Shown: positions 17,573-25,647 of the stretch, in pieces
Layout: every line of letters begins with the position of its first letter
Numbering within the stretch: position 1 is the stretch's first letter
Source of the DNA: Carboxydothermus hydrogenoformans Z-2901
Lineage (GTDB): Bacteria > Bacillota > Z-2901 > Carboxydothermales > Carboxydothermaceae
Direction: 5' to 3'
Length of the DNA stretch: 64,000 nt
Assembly: GCF_000012865.1 (NCBI RefSeq)
Contig: NC_007503.1
Coordinates: 2,177,001-2,241,000 of the forward strand
Position numbers and translations under genes: made by a program
The notes under the pieces: generated by a model
Databases searched by the model: none
The model's input: only the letters and a program-made list of their open reading frames with translations
Told to the model about the DNA's origin: nothing

Positions 17573-18499
17573 TTAAACCTCCCAGAAACTTTCCTCAATC
17601 ACCTTATTTAAATTATACAGCCTTTCCTCGGCTTCCTGCAGGGGGATTGGTTTAAAGAAAATTTTCTCTTTGGAAGTTTTCTGGATCAATCGGGAAAGGC
17701 TTTCTCCAGCGACTACACCTATCAGGGGATAACCACCGGTGGTCTGCCGGTCGGCAAGTAAGACAATGAGTTCCCCATTTTTTGTTACCTGCATCCCACC
17801 CAGAGGCACCGGAGCGGAAATAATTTCCTTTTCAGCAAGAGTTAGCGTTGGACCCGAAAAACGGTAGCCCATCCGGTTAAACGCTGGGTTTAAGGTAAAA
17901 GGTTGCGATGCTAACCGTTCAGCGCTATCCTTGGAAAGATATTCCCATTCCGGCCCCTGAATAAAATAAATTTGGTCATTTTCGTACAGGGCAAAACGTC
18001 CTTCGGGTAAAAAATAGCGTTTTTTAAAGTTCCCTTCAAATTCGGCAAAGGGTATTTCATCGTCCTTTTTTAAAGCCCGGCCCAAAAAACCTCCGAACCC
18101 CGCTAAAAGATTGGTTCCTCTCCCTCCCAGTACTTCGGGTACTATAAAACCGCCCTTTACCGCGAGATATCCCCAGTTACCCCCGTAGGGGCCGGTAATC
18201 TCCAGAACGCTTCCGGCAGGTGCAAAATAGGATTGCCAGAAGTGAACAGGTCCTCCGTCTAAAAAAGCCCGGTATTTACCACCGGTTAGAGCAAAAACCG
18301 TACTCTGGCAAAATTTCACCGAAATTCCCGCGTTAAACTCTATAACCGCCTTTAAATCATCGTTACCGCACAGCTTGTTGGCAATCGAAAATGCATTTAA
18401 ATCCATTGCCCCTCCGGGACCAAGGCCGTATCGCTGATAGCCAAAACGCCCACCATCCTGGATCGTAGTTAAATTTCCGGGTTTTAGTATTTTAAGCAC
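17573..18499 (-). CDS. pxpC: 5-oxoprolinase subunit PxpC (biotin-dependent carboxyltransferase-like family)
   Basis: 308 residues. Family features include GNLTTIQDGGRFGYQRYG at the N-terminus, GPGGAMDLNAFSIANKLCGN, and the C-terminal stretch PLGGMQVTKNGELIVLLADR followed by TTGGYP. PxpC works with PxpA and PxpB in ATP-dependent opening of 5-oxoproline to glutamate; the same family was earlier called KipA/YcsJ. The start overlaps the pxpA end by eight bases, showing tight coupling. Confidence 0.92.
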   Translation of the reverse strand: MLKILKPGNLTTIQDGGRFGYQRYGLGPGGAMDLNAFSIANKLCGNDDLKAVIEFNAGISVKFCQSTVFALTGGKYRAFLDGGPVHFWQSYFAPAGSVLEITGPYGGNWGYLAVKGGFIVPEVLGGRGTNLLAGFGGFLGRALKKDDEIPFAEFEGNFKKRYFLPEGRFALYENDQIYFIQGPEWEYLSKDSAERLASQPFTLNPAFNRMGYRFSGPTLTLAEKEIISAPVPLGGMQVTKNGELIVLLADRQTTGGYPLIGVVAGESLSRLIQKTSKEKIFFKPIPLQEAEERLYNLNKVIEESFWEV

Positions 18500-19256
18500 G
18501 CTTTTTCCTCCAGGCCTGAACGTAAATATTTTTGTTTAACAATTCCCGGTTAATTTTTTGGGCAAGTTTTACCGCCTCGATATTGTCACCATGTACACAA
18601 ATGGTATCCACTTCCGCTTTTATAACCGTACCATCCACAGCTTTTACCCAGCCCTCGGCTAACGCTATAGCCTGAGCGACCGCTTCATCTCCCGTCTTTT
18701 TGGCCCCTTCCTGATTTCTTGGAACCAGCCGACCATCAGGTAAATAGCCCCGGTCGGCAAACCCTTCCCGGATAACAGTAAGTCCCATCTCACTGGCTAT
18801 TTCAAAAAGTCTGCCGTAGGGTAAAGTCACAATAGCTATTTCCGCATCAAAAACCCAAACCGCCCTGGCCACCGCTTCGGCCACTTCAACTTTTACCACC
18901 GCATCGTTATAAAGGGCTCCGTGAGGCTTTACATGGGTAATTTTTACCCCTTCCGCCCTGGCAAAAGCCGAAAGAGCCCCGAGCTGATATAAAAGCATAT
19001 TGGTTATTTCTTCTTTAGTATAAGGAATGCTCCGGCGGCCAAACCCCCAGAGGTCCGGGTAGCCGGGATGAGCTCCCAGGTTTACGCCATATTCCCGGGC
19101 AAGCTTACAACATTCAGCCATAACCATAAAATCCCCGGCATGAAAGCCGCAGGCTACATTTATACTGGAAACCAGCGGCAAGATGGCTTCATCTTCACCT
19201 ACTTTAAAATTACCGTAACTTTCTCCTATATCGGCGTTTAGATCAATATACTTCAA
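18492..19256 (-). CDS. pxpA: 5-oxoprolinase subunit PxpA (LamB/YcsF family)
   Basis: 254 residues from the TTG at 19256, chosen because a GGGAGGGGGAGAAG site precedes it and the LKYIDLNADIGESYG start is the conserved family N-terminus. VNLGAHPGYPDLWGFGRR, VKPHGALYND and ICVHGDN are the hallmarks. It supplies the ring-opening activity of the PxpABC complex in the cytoplasm. It overlaps the pxpB stop by 14 bases. Confidence 0.93.
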   Translation of the reverse strand: MKYIDLNADIGESYGNFKVGEDEAILPLVSSINVACGFHAGDFMVMAECCKLAREYGVNLGAHPGYPDLWGFGRRSIPYTKEEITNMLLYQLGALSAFARAEGVKITHVKPHGALYNDAVVKVEVAEAVARAVWVFDAEIAIVTLPYGRLFEIASEMGLTVIREGFADRGYLPDGRLVPRNQEGAKKTGDEAVAQAIALAEGWVKAVDGTVIKAEVDTICVHGDNIEAVKLAQKINRELLNKNIYVQAWRKKRA

Positions 19257-19938
19257 CTTCTCCCCCTCCCAGCCGGAAGTATTCCTCAACGCTTATCGGA
19301 TAAAACTCTATATATCCTCCGGGCTCCAGTAAAAAGGGAGCCTCAGGGTTTTCCGGATTAAACAGTCGCAGAGGGGTTCTTCCGATAATTTGCCAGCCAC
19401 CGGGAGATGCCACCGGATAAATCCCCGTTTGCATCCCCGCAATCCCTACCGAGCCCGCTTCCACCCGTGGCCGCGGTGATGATTTACGGGGGGCAGCAAT
19501 TCGCGGGTCCAACCCCCCAAGATAAGGAAAGCCTGGCGTAAAGCCAAGCATGTAAATATAATAGCGGTTTTTCGTATGAATAGCTATAACTTCTTCGGGA
19601 GTTAAATTATTAAGCCTTGCCACTTCCTCAAGGTCGGGACCAAACTCCCCGCCATAAGCTACCGGTATCCGGTATAAGCGGGGAGTTTCTTCTTGCCCAC
19701 CGCCGTCTTTAAGATTTTCCGCTAATCTTTCCACCAATTTTTTTAGCTCCCAAAAGCTTATTACCGCCGGCTCAAAATATACCGCTAAAGCCCGGTAGGT
19801 GGGTACCGTTTCCAGGATTCCGGGAATTCCCTGCAATTTCCGGTCTAAAGCTATAACCTTCTGGTTTACTTCCCGGCTTATTTCCTTTGCAAAATAAATC
19901 CCAAGACAACGCTCTCCCAGGGAGTAAATTTTATACAT
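19243..19938 (-). CDS. pxpB: 5-oxoprolinase subunit PxpB (KipI family)
   Basis: 231 residues; an allophanate-hydrolase subunit 1 (AHS1) type protein. ALAVYFEP, VAYGGEFGPDLEEVA, YMLGFTPGFPYLGGLDPRI and GWQIIGRTPLRLF are the typical motifs. It pairs with PxpC to phosphorylate 5-oxoproline. The gene follows the NRAMP-like transporter by 11 bases, so transporter and enzyme are probably one operon, similar in content to the ycsG-ycsF-kipIA cluster of Bacillus. Confidence 0.93.
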   Translation of the reverse strand: MYKIYSLGERCLGIYFAKEISREVNQKVIALDRKLQGIPGILETVPTYRALAVYFEPAVISFWELKKLVERLAENLKDGGGQEETPRLYRIPVAYGGEFGPDLEEVARLNNLTPEEVIAIHTKNRYYIYMLGFTPGFPYLGGLDPRIAAPRKSSPRPRVEAGSVGIAGMQTGIYPVASPGGWQIIGRTPLRLFNPENPEAPFLLEPGGYIEFYPISVEEYFRLGGGEVEVY

Positions 19939-19949
19939 ATTTCCTCCTT

Positions 19950-21143
19950 TTAACTTAAAAGCTTTAAAAACTGGTCTTTAAAGCTAACTATACCAAAGTA
20001 ACCTACCGCCAGAGCTACCACCACCCCAAAAATAGTAAGCCATACCGGATGGCGATAGTTCCCAAAAAGTTCTTTCTTGCGTAAAACTAAAAGCATGGCC
20101 GTTAAAGTAATAGGTAAAATCAAACCGTTAAAAGCTCCGGCTAAAATTAAAAGCTTTACAGGTTTACCAAACTTTACGAACACCGCCAGGGATAAAAGCA
20201 CAAAAAGGATAATGGCAATATTGTAGTTTTCGCGTACTTTCTTGCTGTAAGTTTTTAAGAATGACATGGAGGTATAAGCAGAACCAATTACCGAAGTAAT
20301 CGCTGCCGCCCATAGTACCAGGCCAAAAAGTTTATAACCCAAGGTACCGGCAGCGATTTTAAAAGCCGAAGCGGGCGGGTTATTGGGATCTAAAGTATGC
20401 CCTTTAGCCACCACACCCAAAACCGCCAGAAACAATAAAATCCGCATTAATCCGGCAATTATTATACCAGAAAGTGAACTTTTTGTTACCTCCGGTAAAT
20501 TTTCCTCTCCCACAATGCCGGCATCCAAAAGCCTGTGGCCTCCCGCAAAAGTTATGTAACCGCCCACCGTCCCCCCGACCAAAGTCACTATCGCTAAAAA
20601 GTCAACTTTAGCCGGGACAAAAGTCCGGTAAAGCGCTTCACCTACCGGCGGCCTGGTAGTTACCGCCACATAAGCTGTTAGCAAAATCATAAGCCCGCCT
20701 AAAATCTTGGCCGTTAAATCAATTTTACTCCCTAAATCCTTGGATAAGAAAATTAAAATGGCAAAAGCCGCAGAAATCACCGCTCCCCATTCCGGACTAA
20801 GACCGGTTAAGACATTAACCGCAAGGCCTGTGCCGGCAATGTTACCGATATTAAAGGCAAAACCCCCTAAAACAATTAAAAAAGTAACAACTACCCCCAG
20901 TCCGGGCAGTACCTCATCGGCTAACTCCTGTCCCGGTTTTCTGGTCATGGTAATAATTCTCCAGATGTTAAGCTGCGCTCCAATATCCAGTAAAATGGAC
21001 ATTAAAATAACAAAACCAAAACTTGTGAGAAGTTGCTCGGTAAATACCGCTGTTTGGGTTAAAAAGCCGGGACCGATGGCGGAAGTTGCCATTAAAAAAG
21101 CAGCCCCTAAAACTGCTCCTGCACTAACGTCTTTTTTCCCCAT
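19950..21143 (-). CDS. NRAMP-related transporter lacking the metal-binding motifs (YcsG-like)
   Basis: 397 residues with about eleven membrane helices. The sequence aligns by eye with NRAMP proteins, but helix 1 reads AIGPGFL where metal transporters have DPGN. The helix 6 MPH-type motif is replaced by the TFAGGHRLLD region. It is therefore unlikely to carry Mn2+ or Fe2+. As first gene of the pxp operon it more likely imports 5-oxoproline or a related organic substrate; this is inference from context, as with Bacillus YcsG. The promoter lies in the 168-base divergent gap, with a TCCCAC-N9-GTGGGA inverted repeat. Confidence 0.8.
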   Translation of the reverse strand: MGKKDVSAGAVLGAAFLMATSAIGPGFLTQTAVFTEQLLTSFGFVILMSILLDIGAQLNIWRIITMTRKPGQELADEVLPGLGVVVTFLIVLGGFAFNIGNIAGTGLAVNVLTGLSPEWGAVISAAFAILIFLSKDLGSKIDLTAKILGGLMILLTAYVAVTTRPPVGEALYRTFVPAKVDFLAIVTLVGGTVGGYITFAGGHRLLDAGIVGEENLPEVTKSSLSGIIIAGLMRILLFLAVLGVVAKGHTLDPNNPPASAFKIAAGTLGYKLFGLVLWAAAITSVIGSAYTSMSFLKTYSKKVRENYNIAIILFVLLSLAVFVKFGKPVKLLILAGAFNGLILPITLTAMLLVLRKKELFGNYRHPVWLTIFGVVVALAVGYFGIVSFKDQFLKLLS

Positions 21144-21230
21144 AATCTCACCCTTTCTCTATTTTTCCCTTTAAAAAGTATATATTTCTACTTTAGTTAA
21201 TAAAAGTACCGTTTTTAATGTATATTGTAT

Positions 21231-21251
21231 TCCCACCGGCATTTTGTGGGA
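21231..21251. promoter_or_regulatory. Inverted repeat in the divergent promoter region
   Basis: TCCCAC (21231-21236) and GTGGGA (21246-21251) form a 6-9-6 inverted repeat between the divergent NRAMP-like and zinc-ribbon genes. It could be an operator or a small hairpin; the regulator is unknown. Confidence 0.35.
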
Positions 21252-21311
21252 TATATCACAGAATTTTCTTAAATTTTGAAGTTTAATAGTGGTAAGGAAA
21301 GGAGTGGGATT

Positions 21312-21989
21312 ATGGGTATGTGGAAATGTCCCGGGCAAGACCGGAGTTTCTGGAAAATCGATGATATTTTTGAAGCTCCCTGCCCGCACTGCGGAGAAAT
21401 GATTGAGTTCTGGAAAGATGACATTACCATAAAATGCCCGCACTGCAAAAACTTTGTCACCAATCCTAAATTTAATCCCGGTTGCGCCGCCTGGTGTAAT
21501 TACGCCGATAAATGTTTAGGAGCAGTTGCTCATGAAATCCAAAGTCAGCCGGAAATAGTTAAAACAAGAGTAGAAGTTAACGTTCGAAAGTACCTGCTTA
21601 ACCAGCCGGAACTTCTGGGTTTATCTTTAAAAGCCGGGGAATATGCCGAAAAGCTGGCCGAAAAGCTTCAGGTTTCTCCCCTGGTACCGGTAGTAGCGGC
21701 TTACTTTCACAAAATTGCTGAAAAAAGCACCCGCCAGGAACTTGCCCGGAAGGCAAAACTTCCTGAGGAAGCCTATGCGGCGGTGGAAAAGCTTTTGGCA
21801 GGGGAAGGCAACCAGCAAGAAATGGCCATTTACAACGATTCCGTAAAATTAGCAAGCCTACACCATAAAACCTTAGAGGAAATTGAAGAAAATTATCAAC
21901 AGTTTTTAAATGAATTTTCTTTGGAGGCATCCAGGGAGTATGCTCAGAAGGTTTTTGATGTAAAGAAAAAGCTTGCAAGAAAAAAATAA
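21312..21989 (+). CDS. Zinc-ribbon protein with helical C-terminal domain, unknown function
   Basis: 225 residues from the ATG at 21312, which has AAAGGAG in front; the longer frame upstream lacks such a site. The first 75 residues hold eight Cys: C5, two CPHC pairs, then GCAAWC and DKC. This suggests two metal sites. The rest is alpha-helical, with a pattern (LQVSPLVPVVAAYFHKIAE, SVKLASLHHKTLEEIEEN) reminiscent of HD or ferritin-like bundles but without an HD pair. It is divergent from the pxp operon and stands alone. I do not recognise a named family. Confidence 0.7.
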   Translation: MGMWKCPGQDRSFWKIDDIFEAPCPHCGEMIEFWKDDITIKCPHCKNFVTNPKFNPGCAAWCNYADKCLGAVAHEIQSQPEIVKTRVEVNVRKYLLNQPELLGLSLKAGEYAEKLAEKLQVSPLVPVVAAYFHKIAEKSTRQELARKAKLPEEAYAAVEKLLAGEGNQQEMAIYNDSVKLASLHHKTLEEIEENYQQFLNEFSLEASREYAQKVFDVKKKLARKK

Positions 21990-21991
21990 AC

Positions 21992-22045
21992 GTAGGGTCG
22001 ACTCCTGTCGACGTTATTTTGATGTAGGGTCGACTCCTGTCGACC
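21992..22045. repeat. Tandem pair of SalI-palindrome mini-repeats
   Basis: Two copies of GTAGGGTCGACTCCTGTCGA(C) lie at 21992-22012 and 22024-22045, in the same orientation and 32 bases apart. Each contains GTCGAC-TCCT-GTCGAC, able to fold as a hairpin. A related copy is at 36851-36872. A different small palindrome (GGCAGC-AGGA-GCTGCC) follows at 22053-22068. Confidence 0.8.
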
Positions 22046-22075
22046 AAATAATGGCAGCAGGAGCTGCCCCTACAG

Positions 22076-22111
22076 TTATAAAACCCCCTGCAGGGTAAAC
22101 CGCAGGGGGTT
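22076..22111. terminator. Terminator between convergent genes
   Basis: AACCCCCTGC (22082-22091) pairs with GCAGGGGGTT (22102-22111). On the minus strand the stem is followed by TTTTATAA, so it chiefly serves the secreted-protein gene; plus-strand use is also possible. Confidence 0.85.
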
Positions 22112-22121
22112 AGTTATTTTC

Positions 22122-22787
22122 TTATTTCTTAGCTTTTCCCGCCTGAACCTTAGCTTTTATTTCTGCCTGAACCTTGGCTTTTAGTGCTGCTACTGTTTTA
22201 GCCGTATCCCGCTTCATCTTCATTAAATCCTGCATTTCTTTTTTATTCACAATCCCACCAACTACTTTTACTTCCTTTAAAGTCCCCTGAGCATCGTACT
22301 TGACCACCACTTTTGCCCCTACCGGGATTGAAGCCAAGTCTTTTACCGTATACTTAACAAATTTCGGAACAGAGATAGTCTTTTTTCCAGCTTTTTTCTC
22401 TACTAAAGTAAAAATTTTTAGCCCTTTTATGCCGGTTACCTTTACCGCTGCCGGGTCAGGAACGGTAAAGCTTTTAGACATGGTAACGTTCTTGTTTAAT
22501 TTGGCTACGGTAAACACCCCATCTTTGTTATAAGTTACTACTCCGGCATAAGTGTAAACCGCCATACATACTGCTGGTTGTGAGTAAGTAGTATCAGTTA
22601 CCGAATTTGTATTATACGTAGTATCAGTTACCGTATTATTATAAGTAGCATCAGTAACTGTAGTGTTAGTTACCGTAGTGTATGTAGTAGCGGTAACCGT
22701 CGGAGTAGTCCCTTCTTCGGCCAAAGCAAACCCGGCAAAGGCCACTACCAGGGATAAAGTTAATACTACTGCTAAGAGCTTTCTCAT
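22122..22787 (-). CDS. Secreted Thr/Tyr-rich protein, unknown function
   Basis: 221 residues. A signal peptide (MRKLLAVVLTLSLVVAFAGF, cleavage likely after ALA) is followed by about 40 residues of imperfect repeats of the type TVTDTTYN. Then comes a beta-rich region (about 75-175) and a Lys/Ala-rich C-terminal helix (DTAKTVAALKAKVQAEIKAK). It has no catalytic motif and no cell-wall anchor. It could be a surface or spore-coat associated structural protein. The repeats are coding: they stay in frame throughout. Confidence 0.7.
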   Translation of the reverse strand: MRKLLAVVLTLSLVVAFAGFALAEEGTTPTVTATTYTTVTNTTVTDATYNNTVTDTTYNTNSVTDTTYSQPAVCMAVYTYAGVVTYNKDGVFTVAKLNKNVTMSKSFTVPDPAAVKVTGIKGLKIFTLVEKKAGKKTISVPKFVKYTVKDLASIPVGAKVVVKYDAQGTLKEVKVVGGIVNKKEMQDLMKMKRDTAKTVAALKAKVQAEIKAKVQAGKAKK

Positions 22788-22926
22788 GGTATCTACCTCC
22801 TTTTAATTTTTGGTTTCACTATAATATTCGTAAGCTTTTAAAATTTTAAGGGGGTCATAAAAAAATTTTGCAAAAAAAGAGTATTAGGCATAAAATAAAG
22901 TTATCAGATAGAAAGAGGGGATGCGC

Positions 22927-23847
22927 ATGGTGGAAAAAATTTTAGAAACAGAGATTTACCGGGTTAAAATTCCGGTGCCTTTTCCTTTAAAGTATATTAA
23001 CTGCTATTTAACTTTTGATGAAAAAGGCTGGTATGTTATCGATACCGGAATCAACTATCCTGATGCTCAAGCCGCCTGGGAAAAAGTAGTTACTGATTTA
23101 GGGCTTAAGTGGGAAAATTTAAAAACCATTTACTTAACCCACTACCACCCGGACCATTACGGCCTTGCCGGCTACATGCAGCAGAAATCCCGGGCCCGGG
23201 TTTACATGGCACCGCAGGAGTTTACCGCAGCCCTGGGCTTTTTTGTAAAAGACCCGCAAGAGATTTATTCCAAATTTGCCGAGTTTTACTTACAAGCTGG
23301 AGTACCCGAAGAAAAAAGCCGGGAAATACTTTTCCACACAACCAGAAACCGGGAAATGACCGCTCCTCATCCGGAAGTAACTTTCCTGGCCCCCGGGCAA
23401 AAAGTACCCTTTGGTAAATACCTGTTAACCACTTACTTTCATCCGGGGCATTCACCCTCCCATCTTACCCTGCACTTAGAGGAGTTGGGGCTTTTATTTT
23501 CCGGAGACCATCTCTTAGAAAGAATATCATCTAACATCAGCTACTGGCCGATGTACACCGGTCAAAATCCTTTGCAAGATTATTTAAAGAGCTTAGAAGC
23601 CTTAAAAAATCTCAAGGTAGATTTAGTCCTCCCCGGTCACGGCAATACCTTTTCTAATATGTTAGGAAGAATTGATGAACTTTTTGCTCACCATGAGGAA
23701 AGACTTAAGGAAATTAAAAAATTAACTGCTGAAGGACTAAATCCTTATGAAATAACCCTTAAAATTTTCGGGGAAAATCTTAGCCCCCATGAACTCCGCT
23801 TTGCCGTGGCTGAGGTAATTGCTCACCAGATTTATCTTAAAAATTAA
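22927..23847 (+). CDS. Metallo-beta-lactamase-fold hydrolase
   Basis: 306 residues from the ATG at 22927; GAGGGG has a good 6-base spacing to it and none to the ATG at 22921. Metal ligands: THYHPDHYG (HxHxDH), GHSPSHL, FSGDHLL and PGHGNTF, the complete binuclear-site set. The long C-terminal helices (about 235-306) resemble the winged-helix tail of the LACTB2/YcbL type. The substrate is unknown; many relatives are thioesterases or glyoxalase II-like. Single gene with its own terminator. Confidence 0.88.
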   Translation: MVEKILETEIYRVKIPVPFPLKYINCYLTFDEKGWYVIDTGINYPDAQAAWEKVVTDLGLKWENLKTIYLTHYHPDHYGLAGYMQQKSRARVYMAPQEFTAALGFFVKDPQEIYSKFAEFYLQAGVPEEKSREILFHTTRNREMTAPHPEVTFLAPGQKVPFGKYLLTTYFHPGHSPSHLTLHLEELGLLFSGDHLLERISSNISYWPMYTGQNPLQDYLKSLEALKNLKVDLVLPGHGNTFSNMLGRIDELFAHHEERLKEIKKLTAEGLNPYEITLKIFGENLSPHELRFAVAEVIAHQIYLKN

Positions 23848-23881
23848 AGGACTTAGGGCTTAATGCCATAAGTCCTTTTTA
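23846..23881 (+). terminator. Rho-independent terminator after the MBL-fold gene
   Basis: AAAGGACTTA (23846-23855) pairs with TAAGTCCTTT (23869-23878), followed by TTTAT. Confidence 0.85.
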
Positions 23882-23902
23882 TATATTTTTATCAGGCGAA
23901 GC

Positions 23903-24072
23903 TTTTTTGTCCCCCTGCCTGAAATCAACGACCTTGAATCTTTTAACCGGGAACTTTTGCAAAAATCCTTGAAATACCTGGAAAAACCCACTATGAAAAA
24001 CAGCAATAAATCCGGGATTTATTTGCCGAAGACCAACAGCAGTTAAAAATGTTACCGCTACTAATGCCCCTC
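23903..24072 (+). pseudogene. Fragment of an IS21-type transposase (IstA)
   Basis: One frame reads FVPLPEINDLESFNRELLQK, and a second frame after one shift reads IRDLFAEDQQQLKMLPL. In order these match the segment of IstA that precedes the C-terminal PLP-rich region. There is a frameshift and a stop between them, and no element ends or istB are seen. About 100 bases further on nothing else is recognisable. Confidence 0.6.
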
Positions 24073-24171
24073 CACCTCCACTAATTCCCCGTTGATATGC
24101 CGTTTAAGGTAACGGTATGTCTTGCCACCCCTATATTTATCTTAATAAAGGAATCACCCTTGTTGTATTAA

Positions 24172-24204
24172 TAAAAAATCACCGCAAGAAAATTCCTGCG
24201 GTGA
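24172..24204 (-). terminator. Terminator of the serine/threonine operon
   Basis: On the minus strand TCACCGCA pairs with TGCGGTGA around a 10-base loop (24179-24204), followed by TTTTTTATTA. It stands just after the permease stop. Confidence 0.88.
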
Positions 24205-24205
24205 C

Positions 24206-25600
24206 TTAGATAGCTTCTTCTTTTATTTTTTTTACTTCTGGAACTTGTTTTTTATCTATTCCAAAAACATAATAACTTATAATAATTAATGCCATAAATG
24301 CCGCTCCAATGATTAGCGATAGTCTGGTATCGCTATTTAACCACATGCCAACTAATACTAGTACCAAGAAGATAATCGTAAGGTAATTGCTGTAAGGTGA
24401 AAGTGGAGCTTTAAATGGGTGATCTTTTATTTCATTATCTTTAAGTTTTCTAAATTTAAGTTGACTGATAAGTATTACAAACCAAGGCATCATACCCGGT
24501 AATACGCTAGCACTATAAATATATACAAAAAGTTTTTGTGGAGCTATATAGTTTAAAGCTACTCCAATTAGCAAGCACGCTATTGTTACTAAAAGGCTAT
24601 TGACAGGTACCCCAGAAGGAGATACCTTGGCTAAAAATTTTGGAGCTTGGCCATTTTGGCTTAATGTATATAACATTCTTGCAGAACTATAAATACCACT
24701 GTTACAACCAGATAAGGCAGCAGTTAAAACTACAAAGTTTATGATACTTGCTGCAGCAGGAATACCTACTTTAGCAAAGGTCAAAACAAATGGGCTACCA
24801 ATGGTCCCCAACTTATTCCATGGATAAAGGGCGACAATTACAAAAATGGCCCCAATATAAAAGATTAGTATTCGCCATGTGATATTTTGAACTGCCCTTC
24901 TTAGAGTTCTTTGTGGATCTTTTGCTTCGCCGGCTGTAACACCGACCAATTCAACCCCTTGGAAAGCTGCAACTACAAGACAAAGGGCAAACAGGAATCC
25001 TTTTATACCATTTGGGAAGAAGCCGCCATGAATATATAAATTTTCTAATCCAATGGGGCGACCATGGTTGCCAAATCCGAAAAAGATCATTCCTATCCCC
25101 AAAATAATCATTACTACTATTGTCACCACTTTAATAAGCGCAAACCAGAATTCAAATTCTCCATAGTACTTAACTGCAGCTAAGTTTGCCGTACCTACTA
25201 TCAAAATTGCTATTAGGCCTGGTACCCATTGAGGCAATGTTGGAAACCAAAATTTCATATAAATGCCTACGGCTGTTACCTCCGACATTCCTACCGCTAC
25301 CCACATAAACCAGTAACTCCAAGCAGTAAGATAACCCCATAAAGGACCGATGTACTTGTGGGCATAAGTTGCAAAGGAGCCGGTGATTGGTTCAATGTAA
25401 AGCATTTCACCTATAGTACGCATTATGAAAAATATGAAGATACCCGCTATAATGTAAGCTAAAATTACAGACGGACCTGCCCATTTCAAGGTACTTGCTG
25501 AACCCATGAATAAACCTACTCCAATGGTCCCTCCTAAAGCAATTAACTCAATGTGCCTTGCCTCTAAACCTCTTTTTAATTCTTTTTCAGTTTCTACCAT
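24206..25600 (-). CDS. Amino acid permease, APC family (probable serine/threonine uptake)
   Basis: 464 residues with twelve predicted membrane helices. The N-terminus [20 protein letters not shown] then [18 protein letters not shown] is the AAT/APC amino acid transporter signature, followed by [20 protein letters not shown]. This is a proton- or sodium-coupled symporter of the inner membrane. It is the last gene of the operon with serine and threonine deaminases, so L-serine or L-threonine is the most likely substrate, by inference. A 47-base gap separates it from sdaAA. Confidence 0.88.
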   Translation of the reverse strand: MVETEKELKRGLEARHIELIALGGTIGVGLFMGSASTLKWAGPSVILAYIIAGIFIFFIMRTIGEMLYIEPITGSFATYAHKYIGPLWGYLTAWSYWFMWVAVGMSEVTAVGIYMKFWFPTLPQWVPGLIAILIVGTANLAAVKYYGEFEFWFALIKVVTIVVMIILGIGMIFFGFGNHGRPIGLENLYIHGGFFPNGIKGFLFALCLVVAAFQGVELVGVTAGEAKDPQRTLRRAVQNITWRILIFYIGAIFVIVALYPWNKLGTIGSPFVLTFAKVGIPAAASIINFVVLTAALSGCNSGIYSSARMLYTLSQNGQAPKFLAKVSPSGVPVNSLLVTIACLLIGVALNYIAPQKLFVYIYSASVLPGMMPWFVILISQLKFRKLKDNEIKDHPFKAPLSPYSNYLTIIFLVLVLVGMWLNSDTRLSLIIGAAFMALIIISYYVFGIDKKQVPEVKKIKEEAI

Positions 25601-25647
25601 TTATACTTCCTCCTTTTATTAAAATTTTGAATTATACTTCCCGAAAA

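Noticed and set aside
22560-22710. CRISPR-like or tandem DNA repeat
   Set aside because: The repeats are imperfect and stay in frame within the secreted-protein gene; they lack fixed spacers.
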